In this document: piece after piece, positions 33,193 to 42,395 of the stretch
Numbering within the stretch: the stretch's first letter is position 1
Layout: every line of letters starts with the position of its first letter
NCBI GenBank assembly: GCA_025127975.1
Contig: JAHLYQ010000012.1
Span: 93,374-157,373 of the forward strand
Origin: Synechococcus sp. CS-1331
GTDB lineage: Bacteria; Cyanobacteriota; Cyanobacteriia; PCC-6307; Cyanobiaceae
Length of the DNA: 64,000 bases
Reading direction: 5' to 3'
Notes under the pieces: generated by a model
What the model was told of the DNA's origin: nothing
Database searches by the model: none
The model's input: the letters and a program-made list of their open reading frames with translations, nothing else
Position numbers and translations under genes: made by a program

Positions 33193-34073
33193 GGCGATGG
33201 AGAGTGGAGGGGGGCAGCCAGGCGAATTCGACGGGCCAGACCAAGCCGGCCCAGCATCTGGATGTGCCACCAGGTGAAATCGAGCTCCCACCAGCGAAAG
33301 CCCATGCGGGCACTACTGGGGTAGGCGTGATGGTTGTTATGCCAGCCCTCACCGAAGGTGAGCAGGGCCACCCACCAGTTATTGCGGGAGCTATCACCGC
33401 TCCTATGGCTCACGTAGCCCCACCGATGGGTGGCTGAGTTGACCAGCCAAGTTGCGTGATAGACAAACACCAGGCGGAGGGGTATGCCCCAGAGCACAAG
33501 GGCCCAACCACCGGCTCCGCTCGCCTGACCCAGTCCATAGAGAGCCGCCGCCAGGGGCAACTGCAGCAGCAGAAAGTTGCGGTTCAACCAGCGGTGGTAG
33601 GGGATCTGTTGCAGGTCGGGGGTGAGTTGGCGCACGTACTGCTTGGCTGGCACGGTGTGCAGCATCCAGGCGAAGTGGCTCCACCAGAAGCCGAGATGAC
33701 TGTTGTGGTGGTCAGCTGGATCGTCGGAGTGCAGGTGGTGATGGCGATGCAAGCCCACCCAGTCGATCGGACCGTGCTGGCAGCTGAGGGCACCGCAGGT
33801 AGCGATAACCAACTCCAACCACCTGGGCACCTGAAAAGCTCTGTGGGCCAACAGACGGTGATAACCCAGGGTCACCCCCACACAGGCGGTGAGCCAGTAC
33901 AACCCCAATAGGACCAGCAGTGCTGTTGGGCTCCAGAAGCGTGGCAAAAGAGCGACCAACGCCAGCGCATGGATCGCCACCATGAACAACACCGTTCCGG
34001 CGCTGAATGGCAAGCGTCCAGGCACCACCTTCACTCCCTGCTTAAGGGCGGGCAGGGAGATGGCCGCCCTCAC
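33189..34073 (-). CDS. Acyl-lipid/acyl-CoA delta-9-type fatty acid desaturase
   Basis: A 294-residue membrane desaturase with the three histidine boxes HRLLAHR (about 75), HRHHH (about 111) and HNNHH (about 247), and two pairs of hydrophobic segments. It inserts a double bond into acyl chains using O2 and ferredoxin. The GTG start overlaps the acsF stop by four bases. Desaturases in acsF-ho-hemN clusters are thought to act when oxygen is limiting; that link is inference. Confidence 0.9.
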   Translation of the reverse strand: MRAAISLPALKQGVKVVPGRLPFSAGTVLFMVAIHALALVALLPRFWSPTALLVLLGLYWLTACVGVTLGYHRLLAHRAFQVPRWLELVIATCGALSCQHGPIDWVGLHRHHHLHSDDPADHHNSHLGFWWSHFAWMLHTVPAKQYVRQLTPDLQQIPYHRWLNRNFLLLQLPLAAALYGLGQASGAGGWALVLWGIPLRLVFVYHATWLVNSATHRWGYVSHRSGDSSRNNWWVALLTFGEGWHNNHHAYPSSARMGFRWWELDFTWWHIQMLGRLGLARRIRLAAPLHSPSP

Positions 34074-35095
34074 GCGATTGCCCCAGAAGATGGCACCATC
34101 GGCTGGCTGAACTGGCGCAACAGCAAGCCTGCAAAGCGGGCCTTCAGGCCGAGAGACTTCAGCAACCGTGCAGGGCTAGCGGGCTCCTCCGCGCTGGATT
34201 TGATAGCCCGGAACACCTCCACCAGCTGATCGCGCAGCTCGAAATAGGCGCGGCCCTCCAGATCGAACACCACCGGAAAAGCACGGCGGGCTGTGCGGTT
34301 GGTGTTGCGCATCACCTCTTCATCGAAGCCACTGGGATCCATGCCCAGCAGCTTGTAGAAGTTGCCCCGCTCACACACCGTCAGGCTGTGGGTGAGAAAC
34401 ACACTCCACAGGAAGATGCGACTCAGCAGCCGGCCGCGCAGTCCCTGCCGCAACCCCGGCCAGCAGCGCAAAAGCATATTGAAGATGTCGCCGTGGCGGT
34501 TCTCGTCCTGACACCAGGGCTCAAAGAAATCAAACAGGGGGGCGAAGGCGTTCTCAGGGTGGGCCTTGAGGTGCCGGTCGATGAGGATGTAGCGCCAGTA
34601 GCCGATCTTCTCCGATAGATACACCGAATAGAGCACCCAGCTCAGCGGAAACCAGGTGACTGGCCGCTTGACGCTCAAGGCCGGCAGATCGATCTCAATG
34701 CCCTCGGCAACCAGGGCCCGGTTGAGAAAGCCAGCGTGGCGGGCCTCATCGCGGGCCATCAAATTGAAGAGGCGGCTCAAGTCGAGGCGGCCTGCCTTCT
34801 GAAGCTGGCGCGAGAGCTCCTTGAACAACAGGAAGCCGGAAAACTCCGACACGCAGCTGCGCACCAGGTAGCTCTCGTAGGCGTCTTTCTCCTCGCAATT
34901 GAGACCACGCAGCCGATCGAGAGGAACCTTGCGATCGAAGTGATGGCGGTTGTAATCAGCTTCCATTTCGTTGAGCATCGCCTCGAAGACGGCGCCCTGC
35001 ACCCGGAGATCGGTTTTGGCGGCCTTCTCAATTTCGGTTGTGTAGAAACGCGGGGTGAGCAGGTCTTCGCGCAGGTGGGGTGCGGTGCTGGTCAT
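34070..35095 (-). CDS. acsF: Mg-protoporphyrin IX monomethyl ester oxidative cyclase
   Basis: A 341-residue di-iron cyclase starting at ATG 35095. The ferritin-like ligands appear as NLMARDEARHAGFLN and WCQDENRHGDIFNML (two ExxH motifs), with EMEADYNRHHF near the N-terminus. It forms ring E of chlorophyll with O2. It overlaps the hemerythrin-like gene and the desaturase gene by four bases each. Its place with ho and hemN resembles the low-oxygen AcsF (ChlA-II) loci. Confidence 0.92.
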   Translation of the reverse strand: MTSTAPHLREDLLTPRFYTTEIEKAAKTDLRVQGAVFEAMLNEMEADYNRHHFDRKVPLDRLRGLNCEEKDAYESYLVRSCVSEFSGFLLFKELSRQLQKAGRLDLSRLFNLMARDEARHAGFLNRALVAEGIEIDLPALSVKRPVTWFPLSWVLYSVYLSEKIGYWRYILIDRHLKAHPENAFAPLFDFFEPWCQDENRHGDIFNMLLRCWPGLRQGLRGRLLSRIFLWSVFLTHSLTVCERGNFYKLLGMDPSGFDEEVMRNTNRTARRAFPVVFDLEGRAYFELRDQLVEVFRAIKSSAEEPASPARLLKSLGLKARFAGLLLRQFSQPMVPSSGAIA

Positions 35096-35604
35096 CGTTT
35101 GGTGGGGGTGACGAGGGTGGCGGCGCGGGCATAGGCGATGGCATCGGCACCGCGACGATGGCCGTGGAACCACTGCTGGAGATCCATCAACCAGGGGAGG
35201 CGGGTGCTCCTCAGTTTTTCGACGACCGCCCAGCGGGCAGTGGCCGCAGCGATGGCCTCGCCGTGGGCAGCCCGATGGCCTGGGCAAAGGCAGCCGCACT
35301 GGCCGAGCCAGCGCTCCTCTAGCCGCAAGTGCAGGCGCACCCCCCGCAACAACAGCTCGCAGTCGCGGCAATCCGCCAGCAGCTCCATGGCGCTGCGCTC
35401 CCCATCGGCCAGACAGTGGCGATCCACCAGATCGGCGAGCAGGGCCTCGAGGCGGTCATGCTGGCGCTCCAACAGGACCTCCCGCTGGGGCCAAGGCCCC
35501 AGCCACACCGACTGGGGCGAGGTGGCGGGCGGCGCGGGACAAGTGGGCGCGAGGGAAGCGGTCAAAACAAAAAAGACGATATCCAGAGCACAGCATAACG
35601 TCAT
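35092..35604 (-). CDS. Hemerythrin-like protein heading the acsF operon
   Basis: Up to 170 residues; the first ~30 are unusual and a later non-ATG start is possible. The core has the spaced ligands of a hemerythrin four-helix bundle: RQHDRLEALL, RLHLRLEERWL (HxxxE), CPGHRAAHGEAI (HxxxH) and QWFHGHRRGAD near the end. Hemerythrins bind O2 or NO at a di-iron site. Four-base coupling to acsF suggests an oxygen-sensing or oxygen/iron-delivery part in this module. The family assignment rests on ligand spacing only. Confidence 0.65.
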   Translation of the reverse strand: MTLCCALDIVFFVLTASLAPTCPAPPATSPQSVWLGPWPQREVLLERQHDRLEALLADLVDRHCLADGERSAMELLADCRDCELLLRGVRLHLRLEERWLGQCGCLCPGHRAAHGEAIAAATARWAVVEKLRSTRLPWLMDLQQWFHGHRRGADAIAYARAATLVTPTKR

Positions 35605-35726
35605 CGTGATACACGGTGGATGGCGTAGCTGGATTTCGCGGTGATCCGCTAGCGAGAGGATGGGTTAGGCTTGTGGCTGGCCATCCCCCGGCCACCTACC
35701 TCGCCGATCCACCGCCGATCCACCGA

Positions 35727-36032
35727 ATGGAAGCCCTGGCCGAATACTTCAAGGTGTTCTCCGAGCCAAACCGGCTGGCGGTTCTCGAAGCCCTGCGGGG
35801 CGGCCCCCTCAACGTCACGGCAGTTGTGGAGGCCACGGGGCTCAGCCAGGCCCTGGTGTCGAAGCACCTCAAACTGCTCACCATCGCCGGAGTGGTGCAG
35901 CGCCGGCCCGAGGGCTCTCTGGTGTTTTACGAGGTGATCGACAAAGCAGTGTTCAAGCTTCTGGGGCAAACCGAGAAGCTGCTGCTGGCCACCCGACGCC
36001 ACCAGCTCGACGCCCTCGCCGCCATCCTCTGA
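35727..36032 (+). CDS. ArsR-family transcriptional regulator, divergent from the acsF operon
   Basis: A 101-residue winged-helix protein from ATG 35727: LAEYFKVFSEPNRLAVLEAL, TAVVEATGLSQALVSKHLKL (recognition helix) and VVQRRPEGSLVFYEVID. I see no cysteines at all, so it lacks the usual metal-thiolate sensing sites. Its start is about 120 bases from the divergent hemerythrin-acsF operon, which it may control. Its stop overlaps the next ATG by one base. Confidence 0.85.
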   Translation: MEALAEYFKVFSEPNRLAVLEALRGGPLNVTAVVEATGLSQALVSKHLKLLTIAGVVQRRPEGSLVFYEVIDKAVFKLLGQTEKLLLATRRHQLDALAAIL

Positions 36033-36697
36033 TGGCCGGCGGCGAGGGGTCTCCGCAATCGCTGGAGGAGCTGAACAGCGCCCTGGCCGCTGGCCAGCGC
36101 CAATTTCCCGGCTTGCGGTTGCGGGATCTCGACGGGGTGGATCTGGACCTATCCAACTGCGATCTGCGCGCGAGCTGCTTCAAGGAGGCCCGCTTCGGCC
36201 GGGCGCGCTTCCACCGGTCCCAGCTCGAGGGCTGCCGCTTCCAGCAGGCCTTGCTGTGGGGGGCCGACCTCTCGGAAGCCCAGGCCCAGCGCTCCTTCTG
36301 GCATGAGGCCGACCTCTCCGGCTCGCGGCTCCAGGGCATTGACTTCAACTCAGCCTTCATGCACCGCTGCTGCCTGCGCGGTGTGCTGGCCGCCGGCAGC
36401 CACTGGCACCAGGCCCGTTTGGTGGAGGCAGACTTCCGCAGCGGGCTTGACCAGCTCACCGATCTGGGCGGCGCCGATTTCCAAGGCGCCGATCTCAGCT
36501 TTGCCCTGCTGCAGGGGGCCCAGCTGCACGGCGCCGATCTGCGTGGTGCCTGCCTCTATGGCGCGGATCTGCGCCAGGCGGATCTGCAGCAGGCCGACTT
36601 AAGGGGGTGTGATCTGCGGGATTGCAACATGGAGGGCAGCCGTCTGGAGGGTGCCCAGCTGGAAGGGGCCCTGTCCAGACGCGATTCGTGCTCCTGA
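36032..36697 (+). CDS. Pentapeptide-repeat protein
   Basis: A 221-residue protein that is mostly A(D/N)LxX repeats forming a right-handed beta-helix, clearest near [20 protein letters not shown] and [20 protein letters not shown]. The repeats start around residue 30. Pentapeptide proteins are frequent in cyanobacteria and mostly of unknown function. It is translationally coupled to the ArsR gene (TGATG), which is an uncommon pairing. Confidence 0.9.
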   Translation: MAGGEGSPQSLEELNSALAAGQRQFPGLRLRDLDGVDLDLSNCDLRASCFKEARFGRARFHRSQLEGCRFQQALLWGADLSEAQAQRSFWHEADLSGSRLQGIDFNSAFMHRCCLRGVLAAGSHWHQARLVEADFRSGLDQLTDLGGADFQGADLSFALLQGAQLHGADLRGACLYGADLRQADLQQADLRGCDLRDCNMEGSRLEGAQLEGALSRRDSCS

Positions 36698-36701
36698 CGG
36701 C

Positions 36702-37385
36702 ATGGACAGCGCCCCGCCAGGCCATCCCGACGTCGCCCAGCTGCGCCTCGAGTATCGCCAGGCTGGGCTGAGGCGCAGCGATCTCCACCTCGATCCGTTC
36801 GAGCAGTTCAGGCGCTGGTTTCAGCAGGCCCTCCAGGCGGAGCTGCTGGAACCCAACGCCATGGTGCTGGGCACAACCGATGGCCTCCGCCCCAGCAGCC
36901 GCACCGTGTTGCTGAAGGCCTTCGACCAGCGGGGCTTTGTTTTTTTCACCAACTACGGCAGCCGCAAGTCCAGGGAGATCGCGGCCCAGCCCCATGTGAG
37001 CCTGCTTTTCCCCTGGTATGGGCTGGAGCGCCAGGTAGCAGTGCTGGGACCCGCCGAACCCATCTCCACGGCCGAATCCATCGCCTATTTCGTCTCGCGG
37101 CCCTTCGGCAGCCGCCTGGGCGCCTGGGTGTCACAGCAGAGTTCAGTGATCAGCTCCCGCTCGATGCTGGAGCTGCAGTGGGAAGAACTGAAGCGCCGCT
37201 TTGCCGGCAAGGAGGTGCCCCTACCGGCCGGCTGGGGAGGATTTCGAGTGCAGCCGCAGGAGATGGAGTTCTGGCAGGGCCGGGAAAATCGCCTGCACGA
37301 TCGCTTCCGCTATCGCCTGGCCAACTCAGAGGCAGACAAGGGTGACGTCGCCGCCAGCTGGATCATCGAGCGGATAGCGCCCTGA
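36702..37385 (+). CDS. pdxH: Pyridoxamine 5'-phosphate oxidase
   Basis: A 227-residue FMN enzyme making pyridoxal 5'-phosphate. Recognisable parts are [89 protein letters not shown] and a typical IERIAP end. It starts at ATG 36702, four bases after the pentapeptide gene. Confidence 0.93.
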   Translation: MDSAPPGHPDVAQLRLEYRQAGLRRSDLHLDPFEQFRRWFQQALQAELLEPNAMVLGTTDGLRPSSRTVLLKAFDQRGFVFFTNYGSRKSREIAAQPHVSLLFPWYGLERQVAVLGPAEPISTAESIAYFVSRPFGSRLGAWVSQQSSVISSRSMLELQWEELKRRFAGKEVPLPAGWGGFRVQPQEMEFWQGRENRLHDRFRYRLANSEADKGDVAASWIIERIAP

Positions 37386-37435
37386 GCCGCACGCCGACCG
37401 CAGGCATGCCATCTGCGTGATGCAATGCTATTGAG

Positions 37436-39286
37436 ATGAATTCACAACAAGAGCGGCTGCGGCGCACCCAGGGCAGCCCTCCCGTCAGGGTGGCTTTGCT
37501 GGGAATGCCCAACACGGGCAAATCCACCCTCTACAACCAACTCACCGGCGGGCATGCCCAAATCGGGAATTGGCCAGGCCTCACGGTGGATCTACTGCAG
37601 GGGCCGATGGCTCCCAACCGCAATGGTCGCAGCTACGCACTGGTGGATCTGCCCGGGATCCACGACCTGAGCGGAAGCAGCGAAGACGAGGCGGTGGCGC
37701 AGCGATTTCTACGTCTCACCCCACCCGACCTACTCCTGGTGGTGATCAACGCCAGCCAGATCAGCACTCAACTGCGGCTGTTGCTGCAGCTACAGCAGCT
37801 GGGCCTGCCCCTGATGGCGGTCCTCAACATGAGCGACGAGGCCCAGCGATTCGGGATCTGGATCGATCACAAGGGCCTCGGCGAAGCCCTCGGTCTGCCG
37901 GTGCTGGCCATTTGTGCCAAAAGTAACCACGGCATTCAGCAGCTCGTCGATCAGCTGCACCGGCTGGGCGAAGGCACTTCCCGTTCGGCCCCCACGGCCA
38001 ACCTCGAGCCGCTGCTGAACGAGACGTATCTGGAAGACCTGGTACAGCGCTACGTACAACGACCGGCGCGATGGCGCAACCGCCGCACCCGACTGGCATA
38101 CCGGATCCTGATGCATCCACTGGGGGGAGTGCTGCTGTTTTTAGCCATGGTGCTGCTGGGATTTCAGCTGCTCTATGCGGTGACAGCACCGCTACAAGAG
38201 TTGGTGAGGGTTCTGGTGGATTGGATCCAGAGAGCCCTGCTTGAGCCAACCCTGGGCTGGCTAGGTACACCGGAAATGCTCCGTAACTTTCTACTCGATG
38301 GCATCTGGGTGGGGGTGGGCACGGTGGCCACTTTTCTGCCGCTGATCTTTGTTTTCTATGGGCTGATAGGCCTGATCGAGGATTCCGGTTACCTGCCGAG
38401 GGCAGCATTTTTGATGGATGGCCTAATGCGACCGCTAGGGCTGGACGGGCGCGTCTTTGTGCTGCAGGTAATGGGCTTCGGTTGCAACGTGCCCTCGATC
38501 ATGGGCACCCGAGTGATTCGCGATCGGAGCATGCGGCTGCTTGCCATGCTCTGCATCCCGTTTGCACTCTGCCAGGCCCGACTCACGGTTTATATCTTTC
38601 TGGCCGGCGTGTTCTTCCCTAGGCCCTGGTGGGCCCCTGGGTTGGTGCTCTTCAGCTTCTATCTCCTGAGCTTCGTGGCCACCCTGGTCACAGGGCTGAT
38701 CTTCAAGCGGGTGTATCCCAGCAACGAAGCCTTCGTATTGGAACTGCCTCCTTACCGCTCTCCCAGCCTCACCACCGTGCTGCAGCGCGGCTGGAACTCG
38801 ATGGCGTATTCCCTGCGCAATACCCGCCTGCTCATCATCATCGGCTCCGCAGCCATTTGGCTACTTACCCATCTCCCGGCTGTAGCCAGTAACGCCTCAG
38901 GCCAAACCCTCGCCGATGCCATTGGGCACCTGTTTGAACCCCTGCTGGGGCCGATCGGGTTGAATCCCGAACTCACAGTGTCACTGTTCTTTGGCTTCAT
39001 CGCCAAGGAGATCCTGATTGGCGCCATGGCCGTCGTTTACAGCACCAGTGAATCGAACCTGGCAGGAGTAATTCAATCGGCCATCACTCCCCTGCAGTCC
39101 CTGAGCTTCATGACGTTCGTGCTGCTATATACCCCCTGCATAGGCACCGTGGCTGCCCAGCTGCAGGAATCGAAAAGCCGCCGATTTGCTCTCCTCTCTA
39201 TGGGTTGGTCGCTGATGCTGGCCTGGCTTCTGGCCTTTTTGGTGTACCAAGGAGGACTATTAATCCTGCTGCTGGTTGCCGGCTAA
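37436..39286 (+). CDS. feoB: Ferrous iron transporter FeoB
   Basis: A 616-residue protein. The N-terminal G domain has GMPNTGKST (G1), DLPGIHDLSG (G3) and NMSDEAQ (G4). A membrane domain from about residue 225 follows with the two GATE regions (VMGFGCNVPSIMGTRVIRD and FGFIAKEILIGAM). It imports Fe(II). It lies downstream of pdxH on the same strand and converges with feoA, sharing three stop-codon bases. Confidence 0.93.
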   Translation: MNSQQERLRRTQGSPPVRVALLGMPNTGKSTLYNQLTGGHAQIGNWPGLTVDLLQGPMAPNRNGRSYALVDLPGIHDLSGSSEDEAVAQRFLRLTPPDLLLVVINASQISTQLRLLLQLQQLGLPLMAVLNMSDEAQRFGIWIDHKGLGEALGLPVLAICAKSNHGIQQLVDQLHRLGEGTSRSAPTANLEPLLNETYLEDLVQRYVQRPARWRNRRTRLAYRILMHPLGGVLLFLAMVLLGFQLLYAVTAPLQELVRVLVDWIQRALLEPTLGWLGTPEMLRNFLLDGIWVGVGTVATFLPLIFVFYGLIGLIEDSGYLPRAAFLMDGLMRPLGLDGRVFVLQVMGFGCNVPSIMGTRVIRDRSMRLLAMLCIPFALCQARLTVYIFLAGVFFPRPWWAPGLVLFSFYLLSFVATLVTGLIFKRVYPSNEAFVLELPPYRSPSLTTVLQRGWNSMAYSLRNTRLLIIIGSAAIWLLTHLPAVASNASGQTLADAIGHLFEPLLGPIGLNPELTVSLFFGFIAKEILIGAMAVVYSTSESNLAGVIQSAITPLQSLSFMTFVLLYTPCIGTVAAQLQESKSRRFALLSMGWSLMLAWLLAFLVYQGGLLILLLVAG

Positions 39287-39519
39287 ACCAGCGACACCTC
39301 TATCTGAGCAGCTAGTTCGTGGCGCATCATGAATTCCAGGATGCCACTGGCCAAATGTAAGATTCCGGCTGGTTTTGCCTGACGCAGTACCTCTACGACG
39401 GCACCGGGCCGAATTCCCATAGCCCGCAAGCGACATTGCAGGGCTGGATGGCTGGGCAGCGACTCGACACGAGCACAAGATCCCTGCCGAACGGAGCTGA
39501 GCGGAATGCCAGAGACCAT
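39283..39519 (-). CDS. feoA: FeoA-like SH3-fold protein
   Basis: A 78-residue FeoA domain: LSSVRQGSCARVESLP, LQCRLRAMGIRPGAVVEVLR and LEFMMRHELAAQIEV. FeoA supports FeoB by binding near its cytoplasmic side. Normally feoA precedes feoB in one operon; here it is on the other strand and the two stops interlock (TAA/TAG over 39283-39286). Its upstream region is AT-rich and could hold its own promoter. Confidence 0.85.
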   Translation of the reverse strand: MVSGIPLSSVRQGSCARVESLPSHPALQCRLRAMGIRPGAVVEVLRQAKPAGILHLASGILEFMMRHELAAQIEVSLV

Positions 39520-39601
39520 GGAATAGTTTAATAATTTGGATGCGGTTAAATGTAATCATTATAAAGCAAAGATGGGTGCGTCCCCAGCTCAAGCACCAAG
39601 C

Positions 39602-40096
39602 TCAGACACCGTGCAGGCCCGCCACCGCGGCAGCGCCTGCCACCAGAACCACCTCCCCGCCCGCCTCGAGGGGCACCTCAATCGCCAAAGGCAACTCACT
39701 TCGTGGGCGGGGCTGCAAACCCGCCAGATCAAACTGGGCCGAAGCGGCCGGCAACACTAAATCGCCCGCAGGTACCAACTCCTCGCTGCGGTTGAGCAGG
39801 AGCCAACCGCCCCCGACGCCGTCTTTGAGCTGCAACGGCCGGCCGTGATCTAACTGGTGAGCCCCGGAGCGATCAGTGAGCCTCAGGCGCAGACCGCTGG
39901 GATAGGCCGAATCGGCCTGCTCTAGCAGGGTGAGAGACCAGGGATGGCCATCACGGTCCTGCAGCATCCAACGCTGGGGCTCCTGCGCCTGGGCACCCGC
40001 CGGCGCCAGCAGCAACGCTCCAAGCAGCATGGCAAGCAAGACAAGCCAAAGCCCCTGCCGCCCTGGCCAGCGCGGAAGCTGAGTAGAAACACCCAT
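39602..40096 (-). CDS. DUF3122-like secreted protein
   Basis: From ATG 40096 the protein has 164 residues with a signal peptide (GLWLVLLAMLLGALLLAPAG, cleavage after AQA). The mature part has MLQDRDGHPWSLTLLEQADS and LKDGVGGGWLLLNRSEELVP, like the cyanobacterial DUF3122 family of unknown function. A longer frame extends to 40189. Confidence 0.7.
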   Translation of the reverse strand: MGVSTQLPRWPGRQGLWLVLLAMLLGALLLAPAGAQAQEPQRWMLQDRDGHPWSLTLLEQADSAYPSGLRLRLTDRSGAHQLDHGRPLQLKDGVGGGWLLLNRSEELVPAGDLVLPAASAQFDLAGLQPRPRSELPLAIEVPLEAGGEVVLVAGAAAVAGLHGV

Positions 40097-40313
40097 CGTC
40101 AAAGCCTCAAGAGTCAACGCCTTCACGTTAGCGTTATAGGCAGATGGAAGAACCATCCTTCCTCTGCTCAAACAGTTGTTTCTGCACACACAGTGGAAAA
40201 AACGCAGTTGGGTCGGGCTGCCTGTTGTTTTATGAAGTCAGATGCCGACTTGCGTAGCGGCCAAGATCCCCTGACCAATCCGGGCAAGATTTGGCTGACT
40301 GGTACTTCGGAGT

Positions 40314-42395
40314 TTGGATCCAGTGGACACCGTTAGCAGTCAACTCCCAAATGCAAAGCGTGAGCAGGAAGCAATCCTGCGCCTGGCTCCCTACGTGGTG
40401 GGCCGCGCTCGGCGGGGTGTGGTGGGCCGTAGCACCTATGCCCGAAGCCTGCGGGCAGCCATCGCAGCGGCCAGCAGCAACCCAGAAAGGCAGACGGTGT
40501 TGATCAGCGGCGAACCAGGCCTTGAAAAGGACAACATTGCAGCCCTGGTGCACTTCGGCTCCCGGGGGCGGCGCTCACTGCTGATCCGGATCGACGCGAG
40601 CCTCTTACCCGCAGATGGGGGAGAGCTATTTCAAGCCTCGATCTGGGGGCCTGCCCTACTGAGCTGCCTGGGAAAGGGCACTCTCCTGATCGATCGCCTC
40701 GATGCAGCGCGGCCCGAACTCAGGCCCTTACTGGTGGCCTTGGCAGTCAACGGCAACTGGCCAGGTGGCACCGCACCCATTGGCGCCAGGGTGATCTTCA
40801 CAGCGGAAAGTCCGGTGCCGGAGCTCGATGGGCTGGTCCAGCGCATCCGGGTGCCCCCTTTGCGGGTGCGGCGCCAAGACCTGGGTGACTGGATCCGCTA
40901 TGACGTGCGCCAAATCAGCCGCAAACTCGGCTGGGCCAGGCCACCAGAGGTCCCTGAAGTTGTGGTGAAGCGGCTGCAGGGCCATGACTTTGCCAACAAC
41001 CTCCGCGAGCTCGATGTGATCGTTGAGCGGGCCCTGCAGCAGGCGAGTAGCCAGGAAGCCATCGGCGAGCCGGCGGTGCTGCCAGAGGACGTCTTCTGGA
41101 CTAGCTCCCTGCCCAGCCTTCACCGCTTCGAAATCTGGCGCTGGAAGCCCCAGCTGAGGAATTTGATGCGGGCGCCATGGCTCTGGAATGGCCTTTTGTT
41201 TGGCTTGATGAGCTGGCTTTTTGTGGCGGTCAATCTGGCCCTGTGGCTGGGGCCACAGGAGCGGAACCACAACGGAGTGCTGAATCTGTTCTGGGCCTGG
41301 TGGTGGCCGTTGATCCTGCTGGGATTTCCCTTGGTAGGACGCCTGTGGTGCTCTTTTTGCCCCTTCATGGTGTGGGGCGAAATTGGGCAACGGCTCGCCA
41401 CCGCATTGGGCTGGAAGCCCAGGCCATGGCCCCGGGGCAATACCGACCGCTGGGCTTCCCCGACCCTGGCTGCTGGCTTTGCCGGCATCCTGCTCTGGGA
41501 GGAGCTGGGCAACCTGGAAAATACTGCCTGGCTGAGCAGTTGCCTGCTGCTTGCGATTACAGCCGGAGCAGTAGTTGGGTCGTTGCTTTTTGAGAAGCGC
41601 TTCTGGTGCCGTTATCTCTGCCCCGTCGGCGGCATGAACGGCTTGATGGCAAAGCTCTCGGTGCTGGAATTGCGGGCAGAGGCCGGCACCTGCAGCGGTA
41701 GCTGCAACAGCTTCGCCTGCTTCAAGGGCGGACCGGCCGAAGCGGAGGGGCTTTCCAGCGCGGGCTGCCCCCTTGGCACCCATCCAGCCCACCTCAATGA
41801 CAACCGCAATTGCGTGCTGTGCCTTACCTGCGCCCAGGCATGCCCCCATCGATCAGTTCAACTGCGCCTGCGGCCCCCCGCTGCAGATCTGCAGCGCCGG
41901 ATGACAGCTCCAGATGGGGAAAAACTACTTTTGCTCGTGCTGTTTGGGGGGGTGATGCTGCACCACTGGGAGCCCTGGCTGGGCTGGCTGCAATGGGCAC
42001 CGCAAAGCCTCCAAGAGGGGCCCCTGCTACCGCGAATGGGGATTGGCCTGATCGCCCTGGGGGCACCGCTGCTGGTCGCAAGCTGGTGGCCCAAACCCTG
42101 GCTGTATGGCTTTTTGCCCCTGGTGTGGGCACTGCTGCTGGCCCGCCACCTACCTATGGGAATGGGGGAAGCGGGCCGCTTACTGCCGGTGGGCCTTTGG
42201 CCTTGGCTCGGGGAGCGGGCCGGCGACCTGCCGAGCTGGAGCGCCGATCCCCATGTGATCGCCTATTGCCAAAGCGCAGTGCTGCTGCTTGGCACGGTTT
42301 GGAGTTTGGTCATCCTGCGCCGGCTGCTAGGCCGGCAGCAGGAGCTAGTTCTGGCCTCCGGGCTGGCCCTGTCAACGGCCATTTTGGGCCGTTGA
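40314..42395 (+). CDS. Degenerate sigma-54-activator AAA+ domain fused to a membrane polyferredoxin
   Basis: A 693-residue fusion. Residues ~35-270 align with the AAA+ domain of NtrC-type activators (GRSTYARSLRAAI, LISGEPGLEKDNIAALVH, GTLLIDRLDAARPELRPLL, NNLRELDVIVERAL). The Walker A glycine before lysine is Glu, Walker B ends LLIDR, and no GAFTGA loop is seen. From ~285 a NapH/CcoG-like part follows with several membrane helices, LWCSFCPF, FWCRYLCPVGG, CSGSCNSFACF and the ferredoxin motif NCVLCLTCAQACPHRS. As far as I know cyanobacteria lack sigma-54, so transcription activation is unlikely. A membrane electron-transfer role is inferred. Confidence 0.82.
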   Translation: MDPVDTVSSQLPNAKREQEAILRLAPYVVGRARRGVVGRSTYARSLRAAIAAASSNPERQTVLISGEPGLEKDNIAALVHFGSRGRRSLLIRIDASLLPADGGELFQASIWGPALLSCLGKGTLLIDRLDAARPELRPLLVALAVNGNWPGGTAPIGARVIFTAESPVPELDGLVQRIRVPPLRVRRQDLGDWIRYDVRQISRKLGWARPPEVPEVVVKRLQGHDFANNLRELDVIVERALQQASSQEAIGEPAVLPEDVFWTSSLPSLHRFEIWRWKPQLRNLMRAPWLWNGLLFGLMSWLFVAVNLALWLGPQERNHNGVLNLFWAWWWPLILLGFPLVGRLWCSFCPFMVWGEIGQRLATALGWKPRPWPRGNTDRWASPTLAAGFAGILLWEELGNLENTAWLSSCLLLAITAGAVVGSLLFEKRFWCRYLCPVGGMNGLMAKLSVLELRAEAGTCSGSCNSFACFKGGPAEAEGLSSAGCPLGTHPAHLNDNRNCVLCLTCAQACPHRSVQLRLRPPAADLQRRMTAPDGEKLLLLVLFGGVMLHHWEPWLGWLQWAPQSLQEGPLLPRMGIGLIALGAPLLVASWWPKPWLYGFLPLVWALLLARHLPMGMGEAGRLLPVGLWPWLGERAGDLPSWSADPHVIAYCQSAVLLLGTVWSLVILRRLLGRQQELVLASGLALSTAILGR

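Noticed and set aside
32422-40137. Shared 11-mer GTTAGCGTTAT before the heme oxygenase gene and before the DUF3122 gene
   Set aside because: Many 11-mers are expected to recur in 64 kb by chance. The orientation relative to the genes also differs.
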